Source of the DNA: Hofstenia miamia
Taxonomy: Eukaryota; Xenacoelomorpha; Acoela
Reading direction: 5' to 3'
Assembly: GCA_004352715.1 (NCBI GenBank)
Contig: SCFE01000044.1
Span: forward strand, 1,745,236-1,809,235
Length of the DNA stretch: 64,000 nt
Shown: positions 47,771-59,900 of the stretch, in pieces
Layout of the letters: every line of letters begins with the position of its first letter
Position numbering within the stretch: the first letter of the stretch is position 1
Notes under the pieces: model-generated
The model's database searches: none
Told to the model about the DNA's origin: nothing
The model's input: only the letters and a program-made list of their open reading frames with translations
Made by a program: the position numbers and the translations under genes

Positions 47771-49189
47771 CAATTAATCTTGTCGACACAGTTTGTCCTT
47801 AATCTTTAAACCGATTTATCATACAAAAATTTACGGAGTTGACCCAAATAGCAACCATTGTCGGATAACCAATGGCCCATTAATGGGATCAATGGCCAGT
47901 AATGCCTATTCATTTGCCAACCATAACCAACAAGCAAAAAATTTTAGAATCTTAAAATTCCACATATAACTAAGAAATTATTATGTTATTCTATGTAATA
48001 TATGGATTAATTTTCAGTTTGTCTTCAATTTTGCAACTTTCTTATAGCCCATTAATGGCTGAATAATGGGATTGATTGCTAGATCTGCCATCTAGCGAAT
48101 AAATATTAAAGATAATGTTTAATAATTGAATGTCAGATCAAATGAAAATTCTCAAAAATGAAAATCATATCCTTTGGTTCATTTGAATGTATATTTGAAA
48201 GATGTAAGTCCATATGAATAATTTGTTTCTAAAAATGCACATGGTACACAATAGTAGACTCCACTATTTTCTGGAATACATATCTTGTTAGTCCCCACTG
48301 AGAATAAAATTATTTCAGAAGTGAAAATGAATTATGAATTCAACAATACATTTTTAATATCCTACAAAACTATACTGCACAGCTGTTGTTTAATGCACAA
48401 TTTGATTTTAAGTCCATATGCTTGCAAACAAGTCCTACTATAGGGGTAAAGAACGTTACATATTTCATATTCATGACTTCCTCTAAAAATGCATTTCATT
48501 TTGAACTAAACATTTGCTTGTCAAGAAAATATGATTGAATATCAATAAATTTCATATTAGACAGGCCAATTTCTCAGAAAAAACTTATGTAGTGTTAAAA
48601 AATTTGTATTAATGGATATTAATCAATTTTTGTTAATGAGCAATTTAAGTGAATATTTTGAAGTTAAAACATTTTACTGGTTTCACTTCATCACATTATA
48701 AATGGAAATACGAATTTTTGTAATTTATTGTAAGTATACATGCACAACAAATTGTTTACTTTCAATAATGCAATAAGCATTGTTTTAAAAATTCTTTGCA
48801 ATATACTTTAAATATTAATAAACAAGAAAAAGAGAATAAAACATTGAATTATGAATACATATAGAAAAATGCACCGAAATTAACACCTTCTATGAAATGT
48901 TCTATTCATGATAACCAAATATCATGATTCCAAGAGATAACCTTAGCTTTGCAGGAATTGATAGTGTAGTGCAAATATACTGCTGGGTCTTTTAGATGAT
49001 TCATCGGACAATGAAAAAATACATCTGTTGTTCATTCTTTTGAATGAATATGATTCACTTCATGTCTATAGTTTTATTAATGCAACATTTATTAGCAAAT
49101 TGCTATTATTGTATTTTCGTTGTCTTTAGACATCTAAATATTTTATTGAAAAAAGTTCAGTATTTTATTATACAGTTTAATTATTAATT
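47771..49189. other. No gene; possible eroded repeat
   Basis: CCCATTAATGG occurs at about 47877 and 48049 with similar neighbours, suggesting ends of an eroded element. I could not define it. The remainder is AT-rich and featureless. Confidence 0.4.
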
Positions 49190-51140
49190 AGTTATGCCTC
49201 CAATTTTCTTGTTTGTGGTGACTTCAATCTTCCTAATGTCTGCTGGAATGCGTTCGACTCTACTGACACTTATGAGTCTGCAGTTTTAGAAGTTTTTGCC
49301 TCCTATTCTCTTGAACAACTTGTATTTTCTCCTACTTCCAGCTCCTGCCTGCTTGATTTGGTTCTGTGCTCTAACCCCGATTCGACATATCAGTAATCCC
49401 TGTTCCTGCTAAGCTGTCAGATCACTCATTCTTCCTTGCTCCACAATATGCTCGATTTAACAGTGACTTTCTGTCACTTAATGCTGCTCTCTCATCTTCG
49501 CTCCCCGTTTTTAGTGATTCCTTCTCAGTTGACGACTGGTTCACTTTTTTACATCAAGTTATTTCTTCTTATGTTCCTCGTCGGCTGAAAAAGCGTGCTT
49601 ATCTTCCTTTCTATTTTTCGTCCCTTACTCTGCACTCCTTGAATAAATTGAAGTCTTACAAACGTCATTCTGGTACTACTGCTACTCCGAAGCTTGCTTC
49701 TCTCACAGAAGATGTTATCAATTTTATGGAACTTGACAAAGTCTCTTTTCTGTCCAGCTTCTCGTCCGGTTCTCTTCAAGACTCTTATTCCTTCCTGCGT
49801 TCTCTTCATTCCAAGCCTGAGCTCCCCAATTTGAGATGGAACTTTCTTTCTGCTCACTCTGACCTGGAGAAAGCTGATCTGTTCAACGCGTATTTTGCCT
49901 CTAACTTCTCTGTACCTGTCTCCATGTGCCCTGGTCCGCCTGCTGCCTCCCCGCTAATCCGACTTTGTGATATGGTCTTCAGTGCTCATGATATTTCTCT
50001 CATGCTTAAATCTTGCAAGTTGTCTGGTCCTTGTTATCCTGACGGTGTTCCTTCCTTTGTAATTCATGAAACCTCCTCCACGTTTTTTATCCATTTAAAG
50101 CATCTTTACTCCTTCATTTGCTCCACTAAGCGCTATCCCGCCTGTTGGAAGACATCTTGGATTTCTCCGCTGTTAAAATCTAATCAGCTTCCCTCCTCGC
50201 AGGTCACGTCCTACCGCCCAATAGCTATTCTATCTCGACTGTCTATCATCTTTGAACGCCTTGTTTTTCGTTATGTATTCCCAAAAATTCGTCACCTCAT
50301 CTCTTCCTCTCAGCATGGCAACCTTCCTGGTCGCTCTACGATTACTAACCTGCTCACTCTGATCGAAAACTGCTACTTTCACTCTGATAGTAATGATCCT
50401 GGTTGTATTATCTTTCTTGACATCTCAAAAGCGTTTGATCGTCTCCCTCATTCCATTCTGCTTGACAAGTTACGTTTATTTGGTTTTGATGTGGATTTCA
50501 TCGAACTGTTCCAGTCCTACCTGACTAATCGCCACCAGTGTGTCAAAATCAACTCGTCTATCTCTTCTCCTGTCCCCGTTACTAGTGGTGCCCCTCAAGG
50601 CTCAGTGTTTGCTGTTCTTTTCTTCCTCGTTGCCATTAACGACCTCCCTCATTCTGTTCTCAACTCGTCTTACCTGTTGTATGTTGACGACACTGCGATT
50701 TTTGATTTTGGTTGGTCTTTTGCGTCGAACATTTTTTCTGATCTTGAGCACTTGTCTACTTGGTCCTCTGTCAACCATCTTGATTTTAGCACTACCAAGA
50801 CATGTGGTATTTCATTTTCTGTGGCTCCCCCTTCTGATTTGCCTCTACCTGTGAACTTTGCGCCTCACCACACTCATCTTGGAGTTCAACTTGCTGCAAA
50901 CTTAAATTGGACTGGACATGTGTCTTTGCGTCTCCGCAAAGCTAATTCCTCGCTATTTTCCCTTTTCCGTAATGTTCCTTTTAATACCTCGTCTGCTGTG
51001 AAACTCTCTTTGTTCAAGTCCATTCCTCGCGCCATTCTTCTCTACGCATCTCCTTGTTGGTGGCCTTCTCCTGCTTTGTTCCACTCCATGGAACGTTTCC
51101 AGAAACGCGCTTTCAAATGGATTTCCCCTTTGCAATCTCT
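49190..51140 (+). pseudogene. Non-LTR retrotransposon, endonuclease end plus nearly full reverse transcriptase
   Basis: Translation starts in the endonuclease with FLVCGDFNLPNVCWN and LLDLVLC. After a frameshift near 49384 it continues with LSDHSFF (endonuclease SDH). The frame is then open to 51216. RT landmarks are YRPIAILSRLSIIFERLVF, GNLPGRSTITNLL, IFLDISKAFDRLPHSIL, SGAPQGSVFAVLF, YLLYVDDTAIF (YVDD instead of the usual FADD), THLGVQLAANLNWTGH and FQKRAFKWI. It is visibly richer in C and pyrimidines than its flanks. The 5' end is cut within the endonuclease, and the C-terminal zinc-like region is absent at the junction with a hAT fragment. It is relatively young but disabled by one frameshift. 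Confidence 0.88.
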
Positions 51141-51239
51141 CATGCGTGGGTTGTATATAAACAAATTGTTCCGAGTATTGAGAAGATTGAAGTCCCGAAT
51201 TTTTTTGTGGCCTTAATCGACTACCTGATCTGGACTGCG

Positions 51240-51804
51240 CTATACCTCACGGCAACAGCACAACAGCACTAAATCCGGCTCACAAGCTGCTTCTGTTTAA
51301 TCAAACCCAAATCAAGGCAGTTGAAAATGTTATTGAAAACGAACTACACCCAGCCAAGAAACCGATATTGAGAATATTCTGGCACCTCCTCAAACACATA
51401 TGGGCGGACTGCTTCAGGGTATCAATGAATAGCAGTTATATCTCAAGTCAGAATACCTGGAGGATCACAAGACAGCCGAGGCCTGGTCGGCACGAAATCG
51501 TAACCAATTTCCAAAGTTGGTGAAGCTTTTGCGAAAATGGTGGGCTATTCAGCCATTAAATACATTGGCAGAAAGATTGGCTTCCCCCTCCGGAAATTTC
51601 CTTACAAAGAAGCTTGCTTCTCTGGGAAATTGCCATGCGAAGGAATTGATAATGTTAAATATATATCTGATATAAATTCTAATTGAATTTATTCTGTGAT
51701 TGTTTTTTTATTAAAAATCGAAATCAAAACCGATTACCAATCGAATTAGAGAAAAATCGACCGAAACCGATCGAGTTCTGTTTTTGCTGATATCAACGAG
51801 CCCT
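51240..51804 (+). pseudogene. hAT transposase 3' end with terminal repeat
   Basis: The frame reads ALNPAHKLLLFNQTQIKAV (from about 51269). After frameshifts and a stop it continues WSARNRNQFPKLVKLLRKWW, AIQPLNTLAERLASPSGN and FLTKKLASLGN (51490-51630). This is the W....FP.L..LAR..L..P.....ER.FS..G..(V/L)..KR..L pattern of the hAT dimerisation domain. Its key Ser of ER.FS is changed. About 140 bp downstream, CGAGCCCTA at 51798-51804 looks like the 3' inverted end of such elements (TAGGGCTCG in reverse complement). The 5' end was not found, and the LINE upstream may have inserted into it. Confidence 0.72.
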
Positions 51805-52398
51805 AATTAAACCACAAAGTTGTTTTATAAACTTTTCAGTGAACGGCGATGCTCCACCAGATGCACTGAACACCAATGGTGTAAATGACTCAATTTCTAG
51901 TACTGTTTGTTGGTATTGCCTAGTTCTTTCAGCTTCATGGGCTCTAAAAGTTTCTGCTGCAGGTCTTCGAGCATTGGTGGTTGCACAAAGGTTAAATACC
52001 TTTACATCAAGGAATATGCGATGGCCATAACTCCAGAATCCAACGGCAGAGATGTCTAGCCTAGCTCCATCAGAAGTGTTAGAAGAAGTGGGCAAGGACT
52101 CCGTTGTTATTTGTATGAGATACGGTTCTTTTTTAACATCAATACAAACTTCAGATAATGCTTCAGATAGTATGTCACGCAATTCATTATGACGTCTTGC
52201 AATCAAGCCACCGGTGGGGCAAGAGAGTGCATGTGCAATGAAGAATCCGCAGTGTGTGCGAAGACTTCCAATATCAAGATCGTTAAGCAGAAAATCATTG
52301 AAAGGAACTTGTTGTGCTTGTCTTAAAATTCGTATTTTATACATCAAGTGAGGATCAGTAAATAGCTGGGTTGGGAGGATGATGCATAGAACTAGCAA
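51793..52398 (-). CDS. Transposon-type protein with PD-(D/E)XK nuclease-like motif
   Basis: The 201-codon frame is unbroken. Visible blocks are HALSCPTGG (residues 56-64), RHNELRD (69-75), LDISAVGFW (114-122), FLDVKVFN (129-136) and FTPLVFSASGG (172-182). I recall the same order of blocks in predicted C-terminal regions of repetitive, probably transposon-borne proteins of many invertebrates. Asp115 followed by Asp131-Val-Lys133 fits a D...(D/E)XK nuclease active site; this is my inference. The Cys50, Cys60 and His56 cluster may bind metal. A stop lies just upstream of the first Met, so the start may be secondary. The last three codons overlap the putative end of the neighbouring hAT fragment (GCTCG), so the C-terminus is probably cut by that insertion. 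Confidence 0.6.
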   Translation of the reverse strand: MLVLCIILPTQLFTDPHLMYKIRILRQAQQVPFNDFLLNDLDIGSLRTHCGFFIAHALSCPTGGLIARRHNELRDILSEALSEVCIDVKKEPYLIQITTESLPTSSNTSDGARLDISAVGFWSYGHRIFLDVKVFNLCATTNARRPAAETFRAHEAERTRQYQQTVLEIESFTPLVFSASGGASPFTEKFIKQLCGLIRAR

Positions 52399-53597
52399 AA
52401 ACTAAGGCTTTTAAAGGACAATTCCTCAGTAACCAACAGATCATACAAAGTATGGTGGTAGCGAATAGTAAACTCCAGAGATGGATGGGCTGAAAATTAA
52501 AGCCCAAGCCCAGTTCGACCTAGAAATTTTTAGGCCCAGCCCATTTAAATTATTGCCAATTCGGCCAATTTTTATATTGGAAAAAATTTTCTCCTATCTT
52601 TTGGTTTAATCCACAAAAATTTGGTGCGTTGGAAAATTCGAATAATACCTACACACAAAATTTCTAACGTACCCATCTTTGGTCTAGTAAACTGAAAAAT
52701 TAATAAAAATTGTAAAAATACTAAAATGGGACGATTTGACATCAATTTAAATTAATAGAGGCGGGCTGAAACAGTTGACTTGTACCAAAAACAGTTTATA
52801 TTTCAAAATAATACTTTTCAACATTTTGCATTTGCAAAGTTTATCAATATAGTTTCAAAATCACACTGATATGCTATTTCATTTTCAATAGAAAGTAGGT
52901 TGAGTGCGAGGCCCTTGTGAGCGCGAAGCTGCCTCGTTTGCATTCCCCAAATGACAGCACGCTGAGGTGGCCCAATGATGTATATTTGTTATTATCAATA
53001 CTTTTCCGCCATTTCCAGTATCACATGGTAAAACATCATTAAATTACTAAATTTGCCTTCGCGAAAACCACATTAAGTGCTAGGCTAAAGATTATGTTTA
53101 TATGTAAGTGTTAGCTTATGCATAAGTTCCAGGAATTCGACAAAATTGAATCTAATTCAATTGAAATAGAAAACTCCTGAATCATTCCCTAAAAATCATT
53201 TTAGCATCAAACTATGATATGGCAGCTACAATCAACGCGAGGTCCTTTCCTATAGTATACTATTAATTGACTTCAATAAACTTTTATCTTTTTCCAAGAT
53301 ATTACTCCAGTTTAATAAAAGCAGCCTCAATAGAATGTTTAACAAAAAAATACTGAAATTTAGGTAGGCGGCTATAATATATTATATACAACATTTGTGA
53401 ATTTAATACAAGCGAATGATTTTTGGTTAAAGAAAGCAAAGTATACTTAAAATTTCACTTCCATTCGAGTATTTCATCCTAGAGCAATAGTGCAGAACAC
53501 CAGCCCGACACGGCATGGCTTATACACTTTCAAAAAATTGCGTTTGACATTAATTTAAAACGAATTAACCAATTAAGCAAATATATTGAAGTATATT
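52399..53597. other. No gene; possible eroded MITE
   Basis: GGGCTGAAA and GCCCAAGCCCA words at 52482-52560 and again near 52765 may be a decayed element. No ends could be defined. Confidence 0.4.
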
Positions 53598-54080
53598 TTA
53601 TTCAAATAATATATAAATGTTTAACTCCACCCGCAGTCTTTCAAATTGGTCTGTACTACGAATTTCTGGCCTATATATTGCACTAAGCATTCTGGAATTA
53701 TAATAAGTATCCCGCTTCTTTAGTTTTGTCAGATTTGCGCAAATTTCTATAACATTGGAATATTTCGAGTCGACATCTGAATCAATGAGCCATGTTTCAG
53801 AAATTCTCAAAATAAAATTTTTTCCTATCTTGATTATGAAGGATTGGAAAGTTAAGGACTTATTTGAAAGAATTGTTGTAATGATGCATTTTATTGCAGT
53901 ATTTTCATAGGTATAAACATCTAGCAAATTGGGCTCTGGGTTTGATACAATTCCACCTATGATTGAAAGTATTGAAATAATTATTGCTATCAGAACAGTA
54001 TAAATAATTATAGTGACATTTAGAAAAAATCGTGCGCTTTCAATAATAATATTGAATCTTTTAATTTGTGTTTTCATCAT
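53598..54080 (-). pseudogene. LINE second-ORF start: APE endonuclease N-terminal remnant
   Basis: The 160-codon minus-strand frame has a hydrophobic stretch ending LSIIGGIVSNPEPN, close to the CGDI.SNPGP-like leader of many CR1/Jockey-type second frames. It then has RISETWLIDSDVDSKY, the (L/C)SETWL motif of APE endonucleases that carries the catalytic Glu. Beyond it the sequence degenerates (AIYRPE may be the (I/V)YRPP block). The frame ends at 53598 with no SDH block or reverse transcriptase. The remnant is old and short. Confidence 0.6.
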
Positions 54081-54172
54081 ATTTTATGTAGTGTAGAAAA
54101 ATGAAGGCATGTTGAGTGAAACATTAGATATTAGCAATAGGAAAATTAAGAGGAGTTTTAGATAATTTTTTA

Positions 54173-54457
54173 TTAGTTTGTTTCTTGGGATAGCGAAAAT
54201 TTGCTAGCAATAGTTTGAGAAATCCAAGCATTACAATTGGGAACTTTAAAAATCTTACCATTGTAAAGAATATGTCGAATGCAACTAACTTGGTGTGGGG
54301 TAAGTGCTGTGTTCATTGGGGTAGAGGCAATGGTGACATAAGATGGAGAATTGGTGTATTTACTCTGTTTTGGCTTGTGAATCATATTTTGCTGTGGAAA
54401 AAGGCGTCTCGGCATTTCAGTATGGGATGTGCTAGTCAATGGGGTAGGGAAACCCAT
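54173..54457 (-). pseudogene. Possible first-ORF remnant upstream of the LINE endonuclease
   Basis: A 94-codon minus-strand frame lies 92 bp before the endonuclease remnant in the same direction. Its Ser/Thr/Pro-rich start is compatible with a LINE ORF1 product, but there is no zinc knuckle or PHD motif. The overlapping plus-strand frame has no better claim. Position is the main argument. Confidence 0.25.
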
Positions 54458-56810
54458 GTTAACGAGTGTGTTAGTAACTTTAAAAGTACGTTAAGTATTA
54501 AAACGCATCTTTTTCTGGAAGAAGTCTTTCACTGATCGAACGTAGGTGCTCAAGGCATTCCTGGAAAAGTGAATGCCAACTCGTAAATAATTGAGATGAC
54601 ATCAAATGTCAGAAATATATATGCATCAACTTCATGCTAGAAAAAACAATTTTAATATAATAATGAGAACACCCAATACGAATAATTAAGAACCATAACA
54701 AAGATCAATTATTGAACAAGAAACAAAGTAATATGAGCATATGAAATTTATTCTAAGAGCATGAACATTTAAACATCATTAAATTTTAGTGTAGTATATT
54801 GTAAATATTATTCCCACAAATTTTGTATTCTGATGATGATTTTCGAATCGAAACCGGTTAACATTAAATTGAGCAGAATATTATACATATATATATATGT
54901 ATATATTTAGCAATATTAAGCTTTTGTGATAAAGCAAGTTGGAAATTGTAGAAATTTGGTTTAAACAATTATTTGCCATTCTGGTTACCATGGTAACCAC
55001 TAAATTAAAGGATATAATGAGGCTAAATTAAAAATGGTAATATCTGTATAACTGAGATAGTTATCATGTTATATCTTACCTCTTTTTGTAGAGAATAAAA
55101 TTCTCTATACAACTACAACATAATTTTTTTTAGTATTAACTACGACTAATTGCTAATTTGCATAAATATGCATGTAGAACGACTTATTTACTTCATTAAT
55201 ATGCAAAATGTCACAAAATCGCTGAACTAAATACAAAATGGATTTTTTCATATTGTTAATGTATAGAGGAATTGTTTTGGAACATTCTGCCAAAAAATTA
55301 AGTCAAAATACAGTACTAAATTAAAGTTATGATTGTTCGATTGTAAAAATCCTTAAAAAAATTAAATAAAATGGCAGTACAATAGTATTCAGATTATCAG
55401 AAATGGTGTAAATCTTTTTGAATTTTTTGAATAATTACCCAAGAATAAGAAATATTTTTAAAAAAGGAATTAGGCATAATTATAAAGGATGGATAAAAGT
55501 TTTAAAATATGCAAAAAATAATAATTGAAAAAAAGTGCAAAAAGCCATTTTTTATATAGGGGAACCCCCTTCAAGTGATTATCATCATCTATCGCGTCAT
55601 AGTCTTGTTGAATTTTACAGTAAAGATTGAAGATACATCTAAAGTAATGAAATACTCGATTAAAAATAGACATTATGCTTCAATTTAGCTTTTATTGAAT
55701 GAGTTGTATTTAAAATATGTATACAACATAAATGATTTATTGAATTTATCTAGTTTAATAGATACTTACATTCTAAGCAAAAAGAAATGCCGATATGAAC
55801 TCCATTCACTTTATTCATTTCATAAAGTTCATATTTTGAATAAAATAGATAAAAGATCAAGCAGCCTTGGAAATGTTTGGAAGAAAAAAATTATATATTG
55901 ACGAATCGATGAAATTAGATAAAATGGTACTTCTAAATTCGCTTAGTTCAACCTCACCTAGTGTTATGATTAGGCATTTAAGAGGATTATGCAAAAAACA
56001 AATTCAAAATTTAGTAGAATGGAATGGTTAAAGTTAGGGTGACAACTACTCAATGGCAAATATGTTACATTTTTCTAATCTTCGCTGGGAACACCCTAGT
56101 GCTTAGACATTTAAGCCTCATTACTTAAGAAAATGTTCTGCTGTAAATTTCAGAATTTGTTTTGTAAATACTAACGTTAAATTAAATATACTATTATTTA
56201 TTAGAGAGAGCTTTCACGAGCTTGTCACTTAGAAATTAGCATTGAAATTCCGCTCAACCTCATAAATATTTTCTATTTTTAGTAAAGATTGCTGTTCTAG
56301 GGAACTTCACGATTATTAATAATTTCAAGTTGTAGAACTTCAAAAAATATAACTTATCAATCCAAAACAGAAAGATCCCTAGACGTTGTAGTTTTGTAGA
56401 TAATATAGTAAAATTCAGAAACTTATTGAATAAAATGTGTACGTATGCATACAATCTTAAAATTTGGCAGCAAGTAAGGCATAGTTACAAATTAGTTGAT
56501 GTTGAAACTGAATAAATATTCTGAAATGTTAAAGTTAAATGACTAGTTACCGGTATTTATGATTTAGAGAAGGAGGATTCTACTTCTGACTCCCTAAGAA
56601 ACTTTCATACCAAAGCCCTGATGGAAGGAATAGCAACTGATAAAAAATATATTTTGAATGATCATGTAAAATAGCACAACATAAAACTACAATGGTAATT
56701 TTCTTATTGAAATCCTTGAATTCAAATTGACACGTGTTTTCAGAAAACTTTAATCATTTCTGTTGACTAGTAGTATGTTAAACTATGAAATTCAAAATGA
56801 CAATAAAGAT
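54458..56810. other. No gene recognised
   Basis: It contains a TA tract at about 54884-54906, a perfect palindrome at 54983-54998 and several short lysine- or isoleucine-rich chance frames (55470-55673, 55695-55901, 56260-56454). Confidence 0.45.
54983..54998. promoter_or_regulatory. Perfect 16-bp palindrome resembling an RFX X-box
   Basis: GGTTACCATGGTAACC fits the X-box consensus GTNRCC-AT-RGYAAC in both halves. No promoter or gene starts nearby, so function is unproven. Confidence 0.3.
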
Positions 56811-56816
56811 TTTATT
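56811..56816 (-). terminator. Polyadenylation signal of the troponin T gene
   Basis: On the minus strand AATAAA lies 85 bp after the stop codon. It is the first canonical signal downstream. Confidence 0.7.
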
Positions 56817-56901
56817 TTGAATTAAAATTCTAGACAGATTCTGAAGAACAAATATAAAATATAAAATGCTAGTATGGATAAGCTGCGTTAGTGTCACTCC
56901 T

Positions 56902-59900
56902 TCATTCTTCTTCTTCTTCACCATATTCTTCCTCGGCTTCTAAAAGATGGTGATTATTCAACAGTTACGTAATGCTTAGTGAAGTAATTATGAATGTTTG
57001 TTACGTAAATCCAAATTCAATTCATGTAATTTAAGGTTTAATTTTGCGTTCAAAAATTTCTTATATTTCTAATGTCTATGCGTACGCTGCTCAAATGCAA
57101 AAAACAAAATTTTTTAGGTTAGTTGTTGCCCCAATGAACCTTTTATTATCTGAACAATCGGTATAGAAAGATTTTGAAAGTTTTTCATGCACTTCAGGCA
57201 GAGGTATGATTTTAGTTCAAATTTTCACTATAACAAGGAGCACATTTATCCACGGATGTGTTCACATCCAGGAATTTCCAATTTTCTTAATAGACTTAGA
57301 GGAAATTATTTGAAAATATTTTGAAAAAACCGATTGTACTGTTATGGGTACAATTGAAAGTTTAGAATTAACATATCACAAAAATTTATGAAAAGTAAAC
57401 AATATATATTTCAATATGCTACGATTACCAACATATAATGTAGGATTTCAATCAGATGGTATTGAATTTTGGGTCAAATTTGGGAGCATAGCATAGGTTT
57501 TTGCAAAAGGCTTAGAGAATATAGTTTGCTAAGATTTGTATATTTACCTCTTCCACCGCTGACCCCAAGGTCTTCGGGTTCTTCATCTTCTTCGACCTTC
57601 TGACGTTTAGGAATTTCCAGAGGCTAAGCAAATGTTACAATAAATGTCAGTGCTGGTAGAGGGGTTATTTATTTAAATAAAGGTGCATTGAGTTTAAAAA
57701 TCATATTTAATAGAAATCGTTGTTAAAGAATACTGTTATAGTAAACCCAGATACCTTGAAATATATATTTATTAAAAAATAATAGCGATAAGTAAAATAA
57801 AATAATTTTAGAAGGAACACAAAAAATTCCACATGGCGAATTAAAATGGATGCCATCAACTTCTAATTTTACGGAACATGCATAGTTTTTCAAAGAAAAG
57901 TATTTAGTTTCCAACGTAAACAATAAAATATATTTTCAGTGTTGAGTACTTAACTATCCTTTTTTTCTCGAAATTATTTTAAAATAAATAATTGGGGAGT
58001 GCGAGTAAACCTAAGTATACTGGAATCCTTAAGCAGATTGATTGATTGATTATTAAAACTAAACTAACCAATGAGTGCCTTATATTAACATATTAACCTT
58101 TCAAGAAATTTATAGTTACAGCTAGCTACTCAATGATGCGGGCTTTATTATAAAATGCCTTAATTATTTTTAAATGATAGTCATCCTATCATATAAAAGT
58201 ACCGCCTCATTTCACTAGATGCATTCACCACAACTTACGAAAGTCAAATTCTAATCCAACTTCCACTAAGTAAGTATTCGATTCTTTATCAAAGAGATTA
58301 AAAGTTAGAATCAAATACATATTGCAATGCATTATTGGTATGCGCAGTAATTTAACTTTGAATTCAATTTAATCAATTCGATTATGCTTTCAAGTGCGAT
58401 ATAGTCTTGAATGGTTTTTCCAACTACAAAATATTTTAGTCAACTAACCTTTTTCTTCTGGGGTTTGTCTTGTTCATCTATGATTGTAGTGTATTTTTCA
58501 ACCATACCTTTAACACCCAAATAGGACTTATCTTCCTAAACGCTAAAATTTAACATTGCATTCTGGATTAATTGATTAAAAAGTCAATAGATGCTATTCA
58601 ATTAATTCGCCTGCAATACAAACATGCATGAACATAATTCAAGCAACTGTAGTGAAACTACGCAGCAGTGTTATTTGCCTCACTTTCAAGAACGTTGATA
58701 AACTCCTGATTCAGACCCAGTGCACATCATAGAAATTATTTATAGGCAATTTTCGTAATGATTTGTAGGTTAAGACTAGACCCCTTTCAGGCCGCACAAT
58801 TTCTATCTCGTATTGTACCAACTCCCAATTTTAGAACTTTCAGATCAGAGTTGATCCCTGTTCCGTACATCCATTTCTTGTCCGTATCCATACGAAGTAT
58901 AATAATGTTCACATTAGTTGTCTAATTGAATATTATTTTTTTAGTTTAGAAAATATAATAATCTTTAATCCCGTCTCGTTCTTTATTTTTTGGTCCCATT
59001 CCCATTCATGTTCCCGAAGGCTCTAGGTAAAGTAAAAATTATTGAAAGCAGCAAAGCTTGAAACTCAATTCAGACAGTGGAAGCTAAAAATTAAAAAGTA
59101 TGAAGTTGTCAATACAGTTATGAGTTTAAAAGACTTCAGGCAATACATTTGAGATTAAATCCTCACTTGCTGAACTGACTAGAACAAAAAAAACATTCTT
59201 CAATATTTTACCAATTTCTAGAAACTGGATAAACGGTTGTTTCTGTATTTGCATTTAATGAAATTGAGTATTTTGAAATTAGCTGTTCGTAAGACTTCAA
59301 TTTTACTAATCGTGATTTGGAGACCATGATAAAGCTTAGATCTTTTGAATTTTTAATGTTATTACCAAGTGTTAGTTTTGTTAATTATAATGAACTATTG
59401 TCTAATGATATGACTAAAAGCAAAACTGTGTGTATGTCAATAACATAGAATAGTAATTATTAATTGACTTTGACTATAAATGCTTAATAAAAAGGTTATT
59501 CACAAAAAATTAAAATTGACAAGGTTCAGTCTAGTAATATACTATTATGTTTCAATTGTCGGCAGCATTCAAATTTGCTAATGGTGAAACAATTAAAATA
59601 CTAGTCTTGATCACCGAGCAGTACTCTTACATATAATAGTATCAGACATCTGTCTTCTATTTAATTAATGAATAAATTATTCTAAAAAATGAAAAACATG
59701 CAATTAGTTCAAATATGCAATGATAGGCGGACGTGGCGTGTTGTGCGGTATTGTTGTAATCTTGACAACATTTAGTGCAAGGTTGTGCGAATTTTGTGCA
59801 ATATTTCTAAGTTAGACTAAGTTTCTTGTACATATTTCACCAGGGTTGATTGTTTAAATACCAGCCATAATGCTTTGAGTTCCTACAATCTTTGTACAAT

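Noticed and set aside
49549-49857. 102-codon minus-strand frame
   Set aside because: It is antisense to the pyrimidine-rich LINE coding strand, which leaves few stops on the other strand.
50540-50854. 104-codon frame within the LINE
   Set aside because: It is an out-of-frame shadow of the reverse transcriptase.
54834-54858. CTGATGATGATTTTCGAATC followed by GAAAC, like a hammerhead ribozyme core
   Set aside because: Stem II (GATT/AATC) can form but leaves an extra U, and I could not pair stems I and III. The same word also occurs as coding sequence at the 3' end of some Penelope-like elements.
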